The notes under the pieces were generated by a model. It saw only the letters and a program-made list of their open reading frames with translations, did no database searches and was not told the origin of the DNA. A stretch of DNA of 64,000 bases from Rallus limicola (lineage: Eukaryota; Chordata; Aves; Gruiformes; Rallidae). The stretch covers positions 71,244,520-71,308,519 of the forward strand of contig JAKCOZ010000001.1 in assembly GCA_022605955.1 (NCBI GenBank), given 5' to 3'. Shown here piece by piece: positions 51,051-63,628 of this stretch; positions within the stretch are counted from its first letter, which is position 1, and the number at the start of each line of letters is the position of its first letter. The position numbers were made by a program, and so were the translations under genes.

Positions 51051-54000
51051 GTGATCTCCCAGCGTGCTCCTTGGGAAGGGAAGGAGGCGGCGGCTGCCTG
51101 AGCAGGAGCAGCCCCGGTCCCACAGCTGGAAGGAGACCTCACACCTGCTGTTGGAGCTGTGTTCGCTGTGGGAATGGATGGGTGCCGTCCATCTGGACAT
51201 CTCGCCGCCTGAAAGCAGCCATGCCTTGGCCTCTTGTATGGCAAAAGGGTCGGCAGAGGCCTGAGAGACTGCGCCTTCAGCAGCGGAGCCACATGGAAAG
51301 TAGGGGACCCATAGGCTCGGCTTGATGGCCAGGTCCATCCAGCTCCTAATTTTGAGTTGACACAATGAGACAAAATTATTTTTTTTTTTTTTAATCTTAG
51401 TTAATTTCAGCACTCTTCTGTCCCCTCTCCAAAGGCTGGGTTAGGCAAAACTTGTTGTTTTGGGTTTGTATACAGAAAACATTACTCAGTTATACTTTGC
51501 GACCATAACTTCTAAAAAAGTTGAAGTTTCCATTCAAAAGCATGTTGAAAGTAAACGTTTTGAATTCTCAGCAAAACCAGGAAGGTGCCACTTGCTGTTT
51601 GTCAAATCAATTCAAAACACTTCTTTCTGGCAAGTCACCAGCCTCTTGCCAGTGGCTGGACACACAGCTGTAGTGAGTCTGGGGTTTAAAACGAGAGGGG
51701 CTGAAGTCTAGGCCGCAAGAAGAGAAATGCACATGGCCATGAAGTTAAAAATTCCCAGCTACCTTTGATACTTTCTATTCTTTGTGCTCCTGTTTCAAAA
51801 CTTTGGGGGAATAACTACAGTTTGCTGTAGCATCAGTTTCTACAACTGGTCTTTTTTCACCGTTTCCTCTAGTCCTCACCCAATGTCCAGGAAGTGTGAC
51901 CAGTTTGCTGTCAGCCAATGGGTGAGAGCTAGCATGGAACGCTTGCATACAGCGCTCCAGACCACCTGAAATGGTTGCAGTTGGACTTGCCCAGTAACAA
52001 GCACTTGGCACAAATAAAGATCCCAGCTGAGGCCTGCTATTCATCAGCCTGTTTTTCTGGACTGACTCTTCTGTTGATTCCTGGTTCTTACGCTTCAACT
52101 GAAAGTGAAGATCCTTGATGAAGAACCCAATGCAGAGGGGCAGTCCTTAGTCAGGGTGGCGTGTGAGTGAGATCTCTCTGAAAACAAATCTGAGCTGACA
52201 ACTGTTTGAATTCTTTCATCAAAGAAAATACCTTTTCGAGTTAAGACAAATCGCTGATAAGGCTTTCTGGCTTGCTTATCTCTCATCTCCCAAAATAGCT
52301 TAGCCCTTTTTGCTCCAGGCTGGTGTGCAAGGAAAGGTTGATTTTCTCCACCTTGGTGAAAAGGCAGCAGTGTCTGAGAAGGCAAACATCTCCCTTGTTC
52401 CTGCTGCGAAGGCTGAGGGAGGTTATAACAAGTAAGAGTATTTTCCAACATTCTTCACTGCTTGATGAGGTGAAGGGAGAGAGCTTTTCCCTCACTTTGC
52501 AGTGGGAACACGTACCGTCTCCGTGGTTACAATCAATAAATGGCATTAGTCTGAGTATTTCAAGAGCTGTCAGAGAGATTTTGAGGGCACAGTGTACACC
52601 CTCTTAACACGATCTGCCTCAGGTGCTGCTTCGCACGGTACAACTAGGGATGCAGTGTTGCGGTGCACCTATTGTTCAGTTGGATCAGTGGGGGTGAGCA
52701 GACAGGCTCTGAGCCTCTGCTGGCACAAAGAGGAGCAGGACCATGCCTCCCAGTGGCAGGGACTCTCAGACGAAGCCCCTTGCAGAACAGCGAGGAGCAG
52801 CACTCCTACTAAACCTGCAGTGCATCTATTCCAGGGTTCTGGCTGATGAGTGACAAGCAAAGTGCAGTTTTTAGTGGGGTTAACCTCGCTACATTCTCAC
52901 AGGCATTGCAGTTTAAGCAACTCACGCTGGCTAACTGGGGAGCGTTAAATAACTTGTAGTGATCCGCTCTTCAACTTGTTCTGGAAGTTCTCTGGATTTA
53001 GCAGCATGATGGTTGTTAGCCCCACACCACAGTATCAGTGCTAGCTCACAGGCAGGGCCCTGAAATGCAATAGCAAGCCATATACATCGCAGGCAACTTT
53101 TAATTTTTTTTGTTTAAATAATTAAATTGATTTTTCAGCACCTCATTTGGCCTCAGAATTTTTCCTTTAGATCAAACCCACTTCCCAAAATACAGCAGCT
53201 GAAAGAGTCATTGGATCTACTCCCCAAAGGACAATGATTCCACACCCAGGCTGTGCACGGCTTTTATTTCAGGACAGCTCAGAAAGTGGATTCTGTGAGT
53301 CGCTCTCTTTATTCCCAGCCAGCCGTTAACCCCACAGCTGAGACAGGGTGTTTTCAGGTCAGGTCTCCGCTACCGAGTCTCCTGGCACAGTTGTGTCAGC
53401 CAGAGCTGTGATAAGATCCTTTGAAGGCGAAGCTGTGCCAGCAAAAGCACCTCGTGCAGACGCAGGTGTAAGCGGAGAAAATTGTCGCTATTGTCTGGGC
53501 AGCTTATTTTTCACTCAAGGAAGCTGGAATTCACTCTCTCAGCAAAAGCACAGTTTTACTGTTAGAAGCTGCCTTTCTACCTTGGAAACCTTTGGCTTTC
53601 TGGCCGACTGTTGTAGCTGCGCTGCTGAAGCCGTGCTGGCTCTCAGCTACCTGCAGCATCTTGACTGGTACATACTCAACGGAGCTACTTGTTTCAGCCA
53701 ACACCTCGAGTATGTTCGCTCTGTTCAGTCCTGGGACAAAGCACAGCACAAACAGTTTCTAGCTGTCAAATCAATGGTTTAATCTTCCTCCTAGTTTTTA
53801 AATTTCCCTTCAATCCCTTCCTAAATAGGAGAGGAGAAGTTCAGTGCCAAAAGGACAGCAGCCTAAGTACAAAATGCCCCCAAACTGTACCTCCCAATAC
53901 GGTGAAACTTCTGACCTCAGCTGTTCCATCCCCTGAGCCCTCCTGCAGCCAAGGTTTTGAAAACACTGTAAGGAAAGCTCTGCAGAGGGAACCTGCCCCT

Positions 54001-57000
54001 GAACTGACAGAAGGGATGCTGCACCAGCCAGCCAGCTCTGTTCCGGGCTGAAGTGCTTCACTTGTAAACAGTTTCTCTCCAGAATTTCTAGTTTAAACCC
54101 TCCCAGAAGGACGAAGGCCAGAAGGAACAAATGAACAATCTGCTCCTGCACTTGGGATTGTTTTGGGTGCCCCTCATCCTCTGAGGTGGGGTTTCCAGGT
54201 GCAAATCTGCAATGTAAGGGTTAGGAGAGAAAATTGGGAAGAGTAGTCCTGAAGGGTGAGTTGTCCTGAGCATCCCAGAAAGTGCTGGAGAGAAGATGCC
54301 TCTTGTGTAGTCCCTGCTGTCTTTGGTAAGGTGCTTGGTGTGGCCGTTGTTGCCAGGCCATTGAGATGACCAGTCTCGAGCATTTTAGCTGGAACTTTGT
54401 GCAATTAGCCCCTGAAAACCAAGAAAAAAGCAAACCCAAGTTCTTTCCATAGAAAACATTCCATAAAACTTTACACTCTCACAAGGGTAAAAAAGTAATT
54501 AGCTGGAGGGACTTCTCCAGCATGAATGGTGAGATGAACATCAGAGATGTGTCGGTGTGAACTCACAAAAAGTAATAATACTGAGGAGAAGCTGCTGCAC
54601 CTTTTATGTAAAAGGTATGCAAGGGAAAAACCTCCTGGCGTGAGGAATGCATACACATGCAGTGGCCACAGCTTAGCTGTTGGGGTGTCTCAGATGGGCT
54701 TTATCTTCCTGTTGCTTTGAATGATTGCAGTCATCAGAAGCAGGAAAGCAGTGACCACAGTTGGAAAGTTTCACTGAAATTCCTGCAGGCCTACAAGACA
54801 TTATTTCTCTTTCCCTGGAGGTCTCCCGCTCATTCATGTAGCTGTACCTGTACCTCAGCTGAGCCAAAATCCTCATCAGGTTTGTGCACGCACGGTTTTC
54901 ACTGCTTTCTCTCCATTTCTGTGTTGGCAGATGATTCTCATGCTCAGGACCTGGTGTACTCAGTGAAGATGACTGCTTGATCAAGAGCTAGAGAACAGCC
55001 CTTCGGGTACTCAAAGTGTTTAGCTTCAGGCACAGGAGAGAACGTTCAGCAAGTTGGTAGTGGTGTATAAGAGTAGTCAGAAACCAGAGTATAGGTAGCA
55101 GTGCTTTTACGGATAGATCTCGCTGTGGCATGTACCAGATAAGCACATCTCCATCGAAACGCACACAGGCAGCTTGAAAGCGATCCGCCAGCAAGGCAAA
55201 TACAAGTACCTGAGTCCCTGAAGTACTGAAGAATGTTATCAGAGAAAAGCAGACATGGTGGATGCAGCAGGATATAACGACCCTGCCAGAAACTCAGTTT
55301 GTGGCATCTGCCTAATCTGAAGGAGCCTTCTTCTGGATGCAGACAAATTCATCCCTTGTGCAGCTCAGACGCCTGACCTCGCCACTGCCCTTCATCAGTG
55401 GTGGTGATGACATCCTACCCCTAAGCTTCTGTGCCCCCACCACTGGGATAACTCTCACTCTTTCATTTCCTACTAGTTCTGATCTCACACTGCTCTGTTT
55501 TGCCCAGACCCAGTTTACATACAGACACGGCCTTGGCACCCTTTCCTTCCTTTCATAATGACTTCCACATTCCCCTCCCCTGAAGCAATGTGTGAATTTT
55601 TTTCCTTGATTTTTTTCCTCAAGTACTCATCCAAACACATCTCTAGCTTCTGTTAGTTCTCAGAGCCAGCTTCTAGAGTGCCATTTTAGCAGGGCTTTCC
55701 ACCAAATGCCTTGCTCCAGAGCACCTCAAATCCTGCATCCTACCACACAGAAGTTATTCTCTCCACCGTGCCAATGAAGAAGACAAGGGATGAAGAGGCA
55801 GAGGGTGTGTCTGAATTCACAGCGTGACGCCACACAGAGTCTCCTGACCAAACCTCTGAGCAAGACAGTGTGTTGCACAGCACAGAGTAGCTGAACAGCC
55901 ACATTCACACCACCCAGTCCCTCTGCTGCACAGCTGCCAAAAGCAGCCATGGTGCTGTGCTGGCCCTGCTTCCAGAGCCACAGATATCTCTGCCTGGCAC
56001 ACTGTAGACATAACTGTAGTGATTTACTCCAGTTCATACAGTGAGTCAGTGTCAAAGCTAGCTCTCAGCTGGCCTTGGGGCTCAGGCTTTAGCCGGCCTT
56101 GAAGAGAGGAAAACAATGCTGGTCCAAACATTCCTGAAATACTAGGGCCATGAGGGCGGCAAGGGAAGGCGACAGCATCCTGCCTTGGTGTGAGCGAGAA
56201 CTGCATTTGCTTCCCATTTCCAAGAGCCAGAGGTATGTGTACCCTTGTTTGTTCCTGGACTGACTTCAGAAATGCCTTTTGCTGGTGACTCAGGGAGGTG
56301 GGAAGCCAGGAAAGGCTCCCAGGCTGAGTCACCCCGGGGCGCCGAGCAGGGTTGGAAGGGATGCTTTCAGGTGGCAAGCACCAAGGCAAGCTGATCACTC
56401 AAAATTACCAACTACTACTGCTGTAGAGAAACGAGAGTCGGTAGGCAAAAAACTCAAGGGCTGACGAGGACAGTCACCAAGCTGTCTGGCTGTATCAGTC
56501 AGTGTGATACTTGCCGTGCTCCGAGCAAAGTGACAGATAACCATAGAACAGGGATTATTTTATTCTGAAAGAAAGAAGAGATAAATGTGGAAAACACAGC
56601 TCAGAGGGGAGGGGAGCACAAGGGAGATGGTGCTCATCAGTGTAGCTATCAGTTTTGGTGGGTTTCTCTCTCCAGAGATCTTACACCTTCTGAATGAGGA
56701 GACTACAGCTTTCATTCACAGAAGATACCTATATTTTTAGGTTAGAAAAAGCACCAGAATGATCTTTATTCTCCACATCACTTGCAAGCCCTGTCTTTTT
56801 GTGTTAAGGATAAGTAGAACAGGAGACAAGGAGATTTTTCTTGAAGTGGGGAGAAAGTCAGATGTGAGTTAGTATCGCTGACACGAGTGATTATAAATAG
56901 AACTTCATCAAGCCTATAGAGCTGAAAATATTTACATTATTTGCCTAAAACAAACAATTTGAGGACCATTCGTGGGACAAACAACAGGGAAAAAGTTAAA

Positions 57001-58148
57001 ATCACACTGCAAAATGTGTATTCCATTAACTGCTTTTCAACTATCAGCTGGTGAACAGGAGAAATAGTTGCCTCTTCCCATTAGACAAGTGTCTGAACAT
57101 CTTACTGAAGTTATTACACAGACAATTAGGATGTCAAAACACGTCTTCAGGTTGCATTTATCCAACAACATCTCTTAAAGCTGGTTAAATGTTTTAAGTT
57201 CCATCCCAGACAAAGTGCTGGCTTTGACATTTTGAGAGAAACAGAGCAACACCATTTGGGATGAAAAGATGAATATTTGGGATTTTCATGAAATGAAATA
57301 TTCCAAGAGCAGCGGCTAAGGAAATGAACATGAAAATCAGAATATAAATACTGAGCCATGACATAGGAACACACTAAGGGGTCTGCCCACCGTTTAGCCT
57401 GGCCCAAGCAGCACTGACCAAGCGAGGAGGTGAAGGCTGGGATGGGTGCCCAGCAGCACGCTAACAGCACGGAAGCACTGCCAGGCCCATTGAGCTGTTC
57501 CTTCTGCATTCGTTTTAGTTACCTTGCTGCTGCCTCAGCTCCTTCACAGGGACGAGGCGGGCAGGCTGGATGCAGCACAGCTTGTGGAAGTGAGCAGGCT
57601 TGGGAACGATGAAAGGTCAAGTGTGTGCCAAAAAACAAAAGAGCAGAGCATGGAAAACGGGCGAGCACAACAAAACAACATAAGGGCGGATGAGCCAATG
57701 CGCATCTCCAGCAAGGTTAATTATAGCCAGAGTCTAATCTTGCTGGAGATGGAAGGCACACCTCCTCTGGCAGCCAGGCTTCATGAGAACACCTGCGGCT
57801 GTCACGTCTGGTTGGCGAAACGCCGTGGTGCAAAATGGTTTTACTAGCCCTATCAGCTCATTAATGCACAATTTGCTAATGCAGGAGAGCGAGAGGGCTG
57901 GGATCCTGCATCCGCCCTCCTGTTGTGGCGGTTTTGTCTCCGTGCCAAAAACTTCTCAGAACACGCTTAAAGAAACAGCTCTCCATTAGTTCAGGTAACA
58001 GGGGACCAGGCTTCATTGAGACCTCTGAGAGCTCAAGCTCCATTTCAGTGAGAAGTGCCGTGTCCATCTTCTATGAAAATGTCTTTGGTTCCTAAAATAA
58101 ATATTTTATCTTAAAAAGATTCATAAAGAAAGTTTCAAATTTAAGTGA
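51051..58148. other. Non-coding DNA right of the CpG island
   Basis: If the promoter fires leftward, this is 5' flanking or intergenic DNA. It includes a T-run at 51,379-51,392. Two adjacent minus-strand open stretches (52,451-52,095 and 52,098-51,775) lie in different frames and match no family I know. I identify no confident exon, RNA gene or repeat. Confidence 0.45.
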
Positions 58149-58230
58149 TCAAAGTTATTGTCATTTCTTTGGATGAAAGATCCATGAATATCCATGGAAA
58201 TATCATCCAAAGAAATGACAATAACTTTGA
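58149..58230. repeat. Perfect 28-bp inverted repeat with 26-nt spacer
   Basis: The left arm 58,149-58,176 (starting TCAAAGTTATTG, ending TTTGGATGA) is exactly reverse-complemented by 58,203-58,230. The spacer 58,177-58,202 contains ATGAATATCCATGGA. The same 15 bases recur directly after the right arm at 58,231-58,245, inside a 16-bp palindrome (58,234-58,249). No transposon ends or target-site duplications are evident. Confidence 0.93.
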
Positions 58231-58249
58231 ATGAATATCCATGGATATT

Positions 58250-61200
58250 TCTTCTAATCCTGGGCTGAGTAAAGAACTATTTAAGTATTTCCTAATAACT
58301 TACTCTCCAGTTCCACTCACTTGCATACCTGCATACAGCACTGCTGTATTTGTATGTAAACCACCTTAAAATTCAAAGAAAAATGTCAGGAAGTTCAGAT
58401 ACGAAGCCTTTAATTCATACACAAAACACATGCAAGGAACATTCAAAGGAAGTTTCAATCCATCTTAGGCATCCAAGGAATGATGTTTTTACATTTAAGG
58501 TAAAACAGGAGTCAGAAGTAACCTTTTTTTTTTTGGCAAGTGTTTTGCAAACATTAACATCCCCCTTAATCTTTGGAAATCAGGACTTTAGAGTGCATGG
58601 TATTTAAAAATCTTGTTTTCTTTTAAAATCTATGCATATGCTTTTACATAGACATAAGTAAATGCTTAATGTGGATTCATTAATAATTCAATAGCCTACT
58701 TAAGACGTAAGCCTATTTAAAATCAAGTGTTCCATTCTTACACTAGGTATTAAACATAAGTTTAATATGTGGTTTTTAAATGAATGAAATAAAATTAAAG
58801 GTGAAAACCATAAACATTTGCAGTTAAAGATTTAAAGAGCGTAAAACCACTGACCTGATGGAATTACCATCTGAACATCTGGAACAAGAGTTGACTGAAC
58901 TGAACCAGCTTTTGATAAAAGTGCTATTTCTACATGTGTGGAAAGAATACTGGAGCCGAACACCTTGAATAATCTGAAACAGAAATAGCAGTAAGTTCAA
59001 AGCTGAGAAACTAAGTGGAAACTGAATGCCAAAAAGTTTGTGCTCCATGCTAAGCTGTGAATAGAAGTGAGGAATGAGAGCAGTACCTCTCTTCTTGCCT
59101 ACGTTTTGAGGGACACAGCAAGAACTTCCATAAGCCAGCTGCAAATGATGCTTTAAAATCAGCGTGTTTTAATGAAAAATATAGGGCACTGAGCTTTGCA
59201 TTCTCTCTTCCATGCTCGCAAAGGTCTGCCTGGTGAATTCATACCAACAGGGAGACTGGCATTGAACCGAGAACCAAGCAGTGAACTGAGCCAGCAGCCG
59301 AGGGTGCCGTGCACCCACCCAGGCTGCTTGGAAGCAGTGGGCTTTCACCCCTGCACCCAGGTACCACAGGGGTAAAACACCAAATGCCAGTGAGTAAATT
59401 CACTGTTTTCCCATTCCTGCATGAGATGGGCACTTGTTTTCCTTTGCCTCCTTCAGCTCAGGCTTAGCTATGCCAGCCATGCAGTGGTGCAAGCAGGTGG
59501 GCTTCAGGCCCGCCCCTCTTCCCTTACCTCCTACAGCTCCTACTTGTTTTCAGCCTCAGGATCTGTATGTGTGCAAGCAGCAGTACCGTTGTTAGGGGAG
59601 ACACATCGGTAGAGAATAAATATGCAACACTGTTTCTGAATGACCTGCTGCATTTGTTGGCAGGAATGTATTTTCCGTGAAGGGGCAGCACCATGCAGTT
59701 ACACGTTTTCCCTAGAGTGGGGATGGCAGAGAGTAAACGCCTGAAGCACTTGGCCAGTAAGGCACAGCCGTGACTCCCAGGGAGCATTGGTGCTTCACCC
59801 AGGCACCACCTCCCTGCCCACACAGGCCCTAGGAGCTCACTGGCCCCCACATCGGACAAACCTCCACCAAACAAAGCAAAACAAAACTTTCCACTTGAGT
59901 GAGCTGGAAAATGAATGTAAAGAGTAGCTTAAAGCTCCTGAGACAAGCCCTGGCCCAAGCAGGGGGATCCATGAGCCAGGACAGTGGGAATGGGGCTGGG
60001 CAGAGGCAGCAGGATTGCACCAAAATAGTGCCCTGGTCCGTGGGGCCTGGGGGAAAGTGTTGGGGTGGGTGAGGACTGCTGGTGTACCCTGGGCATAGCA
60101 TGGCCCCCAGGTAGGAGGTTTGGCTATGTGTGCCTGGGTAAGGGGTCCCATCAACCCACCAAAGCAAACTCATGGCAAGAGCGTGGCTTGGGGCACCTCA
60201 GAGCCACCATGGTTCAGTAGATGATGGCAGTTTAGTGAGCTGTTCCTTCCCACCTCGCCTACAGCCTCCCAGGCCCCTGTCCCACCATGGTGGCCAGCCT
60301 CCTTCCTTAAGTTGCCAGCTGGTGCTTGTCTCTACTGGAGATCAGTAGGGACCTGCTGCTGGCTGGGCTGGCTGGAGAAGCACCGCACAGGGCCACCCTG
60401 CTCCCCTATCCTCTATCTCATGGATGTTGAGGTGGCAACCAGGAGGCTGATGCCAAGCAGCCAGTGACTGAGCAGCTTTTTGCAGGGTCACATCTTGATG
60501 GGCAGGTCTTTCAGGGCTCATGGTCTGCCTGAGCTCTGCTATGGGCACCTACACAAGGCAGAAGTTATAGCACCTGGCCCACAGCACCTTTCCCCTGGGG
60601 CAGTCTTGCTGTCACCTATCCAGCAAAACTCAGCAAAAGGAAGCAACTTAGGCATGGCTTTTGCCAAGTTGAGCCACCAGTCCTACTCACCAGTCCTCCA
60701 GCACAGCACCACCTACCCTCCACCCTCCCACCCCAAGCACTGGAATGACATCATCTGGCATTTTTGCATCAAGTCTTGTTAACAAACTCTTTGTAAGAAC
60801 GTTCCTGCAGAGTTTTTCAAACTGACCTTCCTCCTCTCCCCCAAACAGAGGAGATCATGGGGAGCCGTTCAGTAATGCAGGACAGAAACAGTGCTGTGTT
60901 TCTTGTGATAGAATATGATGGGAAAATGACTTAAAATTCACAGGCTTTTCATGTCCTCTATCATCATTCAGTCCCCAGGATCCCCATCAGCTACAGCAAT
61001 TGGTTGGGGCTGTCATCTACCAAAGCTGCATTATGTATGTGGTGGTATTTTTAAACTTAACATCTCTTTACATATAGAAGGACATTAAAGCAAGCTGCAC
61101 TCCTGCTTTCCATAAAAATTATGCAGCTGGATGGCTACTGCCCTAACTGGGAGGCACACATCAAAGGAGGGCTGGGAAACTGGCACGGGCCCCCAGTGAC

Positions 61201-62774
61201 TTCAACCAAAATGAGTTTCAGGCAATTAAAAGAAATATTCATTTCATCCAACCTGAATGTAACCATGGCATTAAAAAAAAAAAGGGGGGGGGGGGGGGAA
61301 GAAATGAGTTCTCACTCTGCTCAGAGCTCACGTTCTCTCCCTTGTGTCAGGCCTCCAGATTGATTCAACCTGGAATTGGCTTTTGGTGGGGAAACAGCTA
61401 GCCCAAGCATTGTGCAGGCCTGCCAGTAGCTCTTGGACCTTCCCAGGGTGAAATAACATCTGCAATTAGCAATCTGAATTTTTAAGCATTGACAAAGCTT
61501 TGCCGTGAAAGCCTATTGCCATGGGGAGCGCGAGAACAAGAGGAGGTGGGCTGGGTAATGTCTTCTCATGCAGCCCACTGTCCCTCACCATGAGTGGGCT
61601 GGAGGGCCACAGCTTTTCCAGCAGGACAGTGTAAGAGGGAGGATCAAGGAGGCAAGGATGGCAACATTTTGAACAACCAGAAATGAATCCTCATTGAGGT
61701 ATCAAGAGACACAATGACCGTCTCCAGCTATCTTACCCTTGTCTTTCCCCTCCATCCCTTGGTATTAACCTGCTGCAGACACTTGCCTTCTGTTTGAAAT
61801 GACATAAGCAGCTTCTAGAGGCAAGAACCTGTGGTGTAACTGCAGAACACCACAAAGCTCTGCCTCAATCTTTCCGAGGTAGGTACCCTGATGATACAAG
61901 AGGAGCAACTGTGTCTCTTTGACAGCAGAAATTCGCATCTGCACTATGTTCAGTGAGGGTTGGTATCGTTTTATTTATTGGTGCCCTGCAGCAGATCTGC
62001 CTATCTGCTTGAACGCTCCCACTTTGTGGAAAAAAAAAAGCCCCTCCAGCTTTTTAGACAAGCTCTGAAGCTGGGGGGAGGAGAACATATCAAAACAGCA
62101 CAGGATAGTATTTAAAGCAAAGTGTTGTCAACCAGAGCCAGCAGATCTGCAGGGGATGCTCCTGAACCTGAGGCAGCACAACCTTTGTTCAGAATAACGT
62201 GTTCCACTGCACACGTGCCGGTGCACTCACTTGGGACTTAGCCTGAGTCTGTGGTCATCCAGATCTGTCAATAAGAATCACAGATCCCCATGCTGAGACA
62301 TTAAGCCCAGTGTTGAGAAAGACAGGGCCATTGCCACGATTTTGTGTGGCTATGCCTGTGCATGTGAACTGGGGAGCAGACACAGCGCCCCAAGAGGGTC
62401 CTCCTCCTTGAGCCCATGGGGTTCCTTGCACATTGCCAGTCACCACTACACACAGAAGCTGGTGAATGAAGTCAGTGCATTTTCCATTAGCCATTCCCAC
62501 TGCCTTTCTAGTAATCGTGACTAATGCTTTGCAGAATTTCAGAGACACCTAAACACTTTTTCTGGCCCAAGTGCTGTCTCTGTGATGGCAATGTTCTGGG
62601 TGACACTTTCTGTGACAGCACAGCTCAGCAACTGGCAGGAAATGAGGCACTGTGAGTCCTGACATCAGGAATCTCATTTAACTAAGGGTGGGATTTTTTT
62701 TTTTTTATAACCCTTTAATGTCAGATGCATCTCAAAGTAACTGACTTGTCAGAGGTATCTGACGACAAAGAATG
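58250..62774. other. Non-coding DNA, no gene seen
   Basis: AT-rich to about 59.2 kb, then more balanced. No recognisable exon or RNA gene. Holds a composite A-run/G-run at 61,273-61,298 and a T-run at 62,694-62,706. Open frames at 59.5-60.2 kb on the minus strand are Pro/Ser-rich and resemble no protein family. Confidence 0.5.
61273..61298 (+). repeat. A11 run joined directly to G15 run
   Basis: Eleven A (61,273-61,283) are followed without interruption by fifteen G (61,284-61,298). The run of G is long enough to form G-quadruplex and is prone to length errors in sequencing. It may be the decayed tail of an old retrocopy, but nothing upstream supports that. Confidence 0.85.
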
Positions 62775-63535
62775 GATCATAGAATGGTCTGGGTTGGAAG
62801 GGACCCCAAGGATCATAGAGCTCCAACCCCACTGCCATAGGCAGGGCCACTAACCTCCAGGCCTGGATCTACAGAAGGTTTCCCTGAGCCCCATCCAACC
62901 TGGCCTTGAATGCTTCCATGGATGGGGCATCCACCACCTCTCTGGGCAGCCCGTTCCAGCACCTCACCACTTTCTCTGTAAAAAACTTCCCCCTAATATC
63001 TAGTCTAAACCTTCCCTCCTTTAGTTTAGTCTATCTCCCCTTGTTCTGCCATTATCTACCCTTTTAAATCCCTTCCTGTTGGCATGCTCCCTTCAGGTAC
63101 TGGAAGGCTGCAATGAGGTCCCCCCACCGCCTTCTCTTCTCTAGGCTGAACAAGCCCAACTCCCTCAGCATCTCTTCATAGGGGAGGTGCTCCAGCCCTC
63201 TAATCATCTGTGTGACCCTCCTCTGAACCCTCTCCAACAGTTCCACATCTTTCTTGCATTGGGGCCCCCAGATCTGGACACAGGACTCCAGATGGGGCCT
63301 CACAAGGGCAGAGTAGAGAGGATCAATCCCCTCCCTGTCACTGCTGGCCACCCCTCTCCTGATGGAGCCCAGGACAGCATTGGCCTTCTGAGCTGCAAGA
63401 GCACACTGCTGGCTCATGTTAAGTTTCTCATCCACCAGAACCCCAAGGCCCTTCTCAGCAGGGCTACTCTCAAGGAGCATTTCTCTCAGTCTATGTATAT
63501 ATCTGGGATCTTCCAGACCAGGTGGAAAACAGAGG
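62775..63535 (-). mobile_element. CR1 LINE, 5'-truncated
   Basis: The left end on the + strand reads ATCATAGAATGG then GGTTGGAAGGGACCCCAAGG, a CR1 terminus in reverse. About 290 bases of decayed ORF2 end and 3' UTR follow, then the ORF2 C-terminal part. The 5' truncation lies near 63,535. The tail matches the 44.7 kb copy closely. An internal loss near 63,055-63,065 removes part of the usual C-terminal block, breaking the frame after a [11 protein letters not shown] segment. Confidence 0.9.
63064..63535 (-). pseudogene. CR1 ORF2 C-terminal fragment
   Basis: An open frame on the minus strand carries [59 protein letters not shown] and [20 protein letters not shown], the standard CR1 ORF2 landmarks downstream of the reverse transcriptase palm. 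The conserved EYC is ESC here. The frame reaches a stop soon after position 63,080, before the WNRLPREV block, so the C terminus is lost. It is a non-functional remnant. Confidence 0.87.
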
Positions 63536-63628
63536 TTAGCCACATCCACTAATGAGAGTATGTAGGTTCGGGTACTTCTACGTGTGGCCTTCTCTTTGAT
63601 ATTTCAAACCTCTCTCAGGTTTAGGGAG

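Noticed and set aside
49854..51413. 519-codon open frame on the minus strand across the CpG island
   Set aside because: Very GC-rich DNA has few stop codons, and other frames here are also long on both strands. The translation is Arg/Pro/Gly/Ala-rich without domains and crosses a good splice donor.
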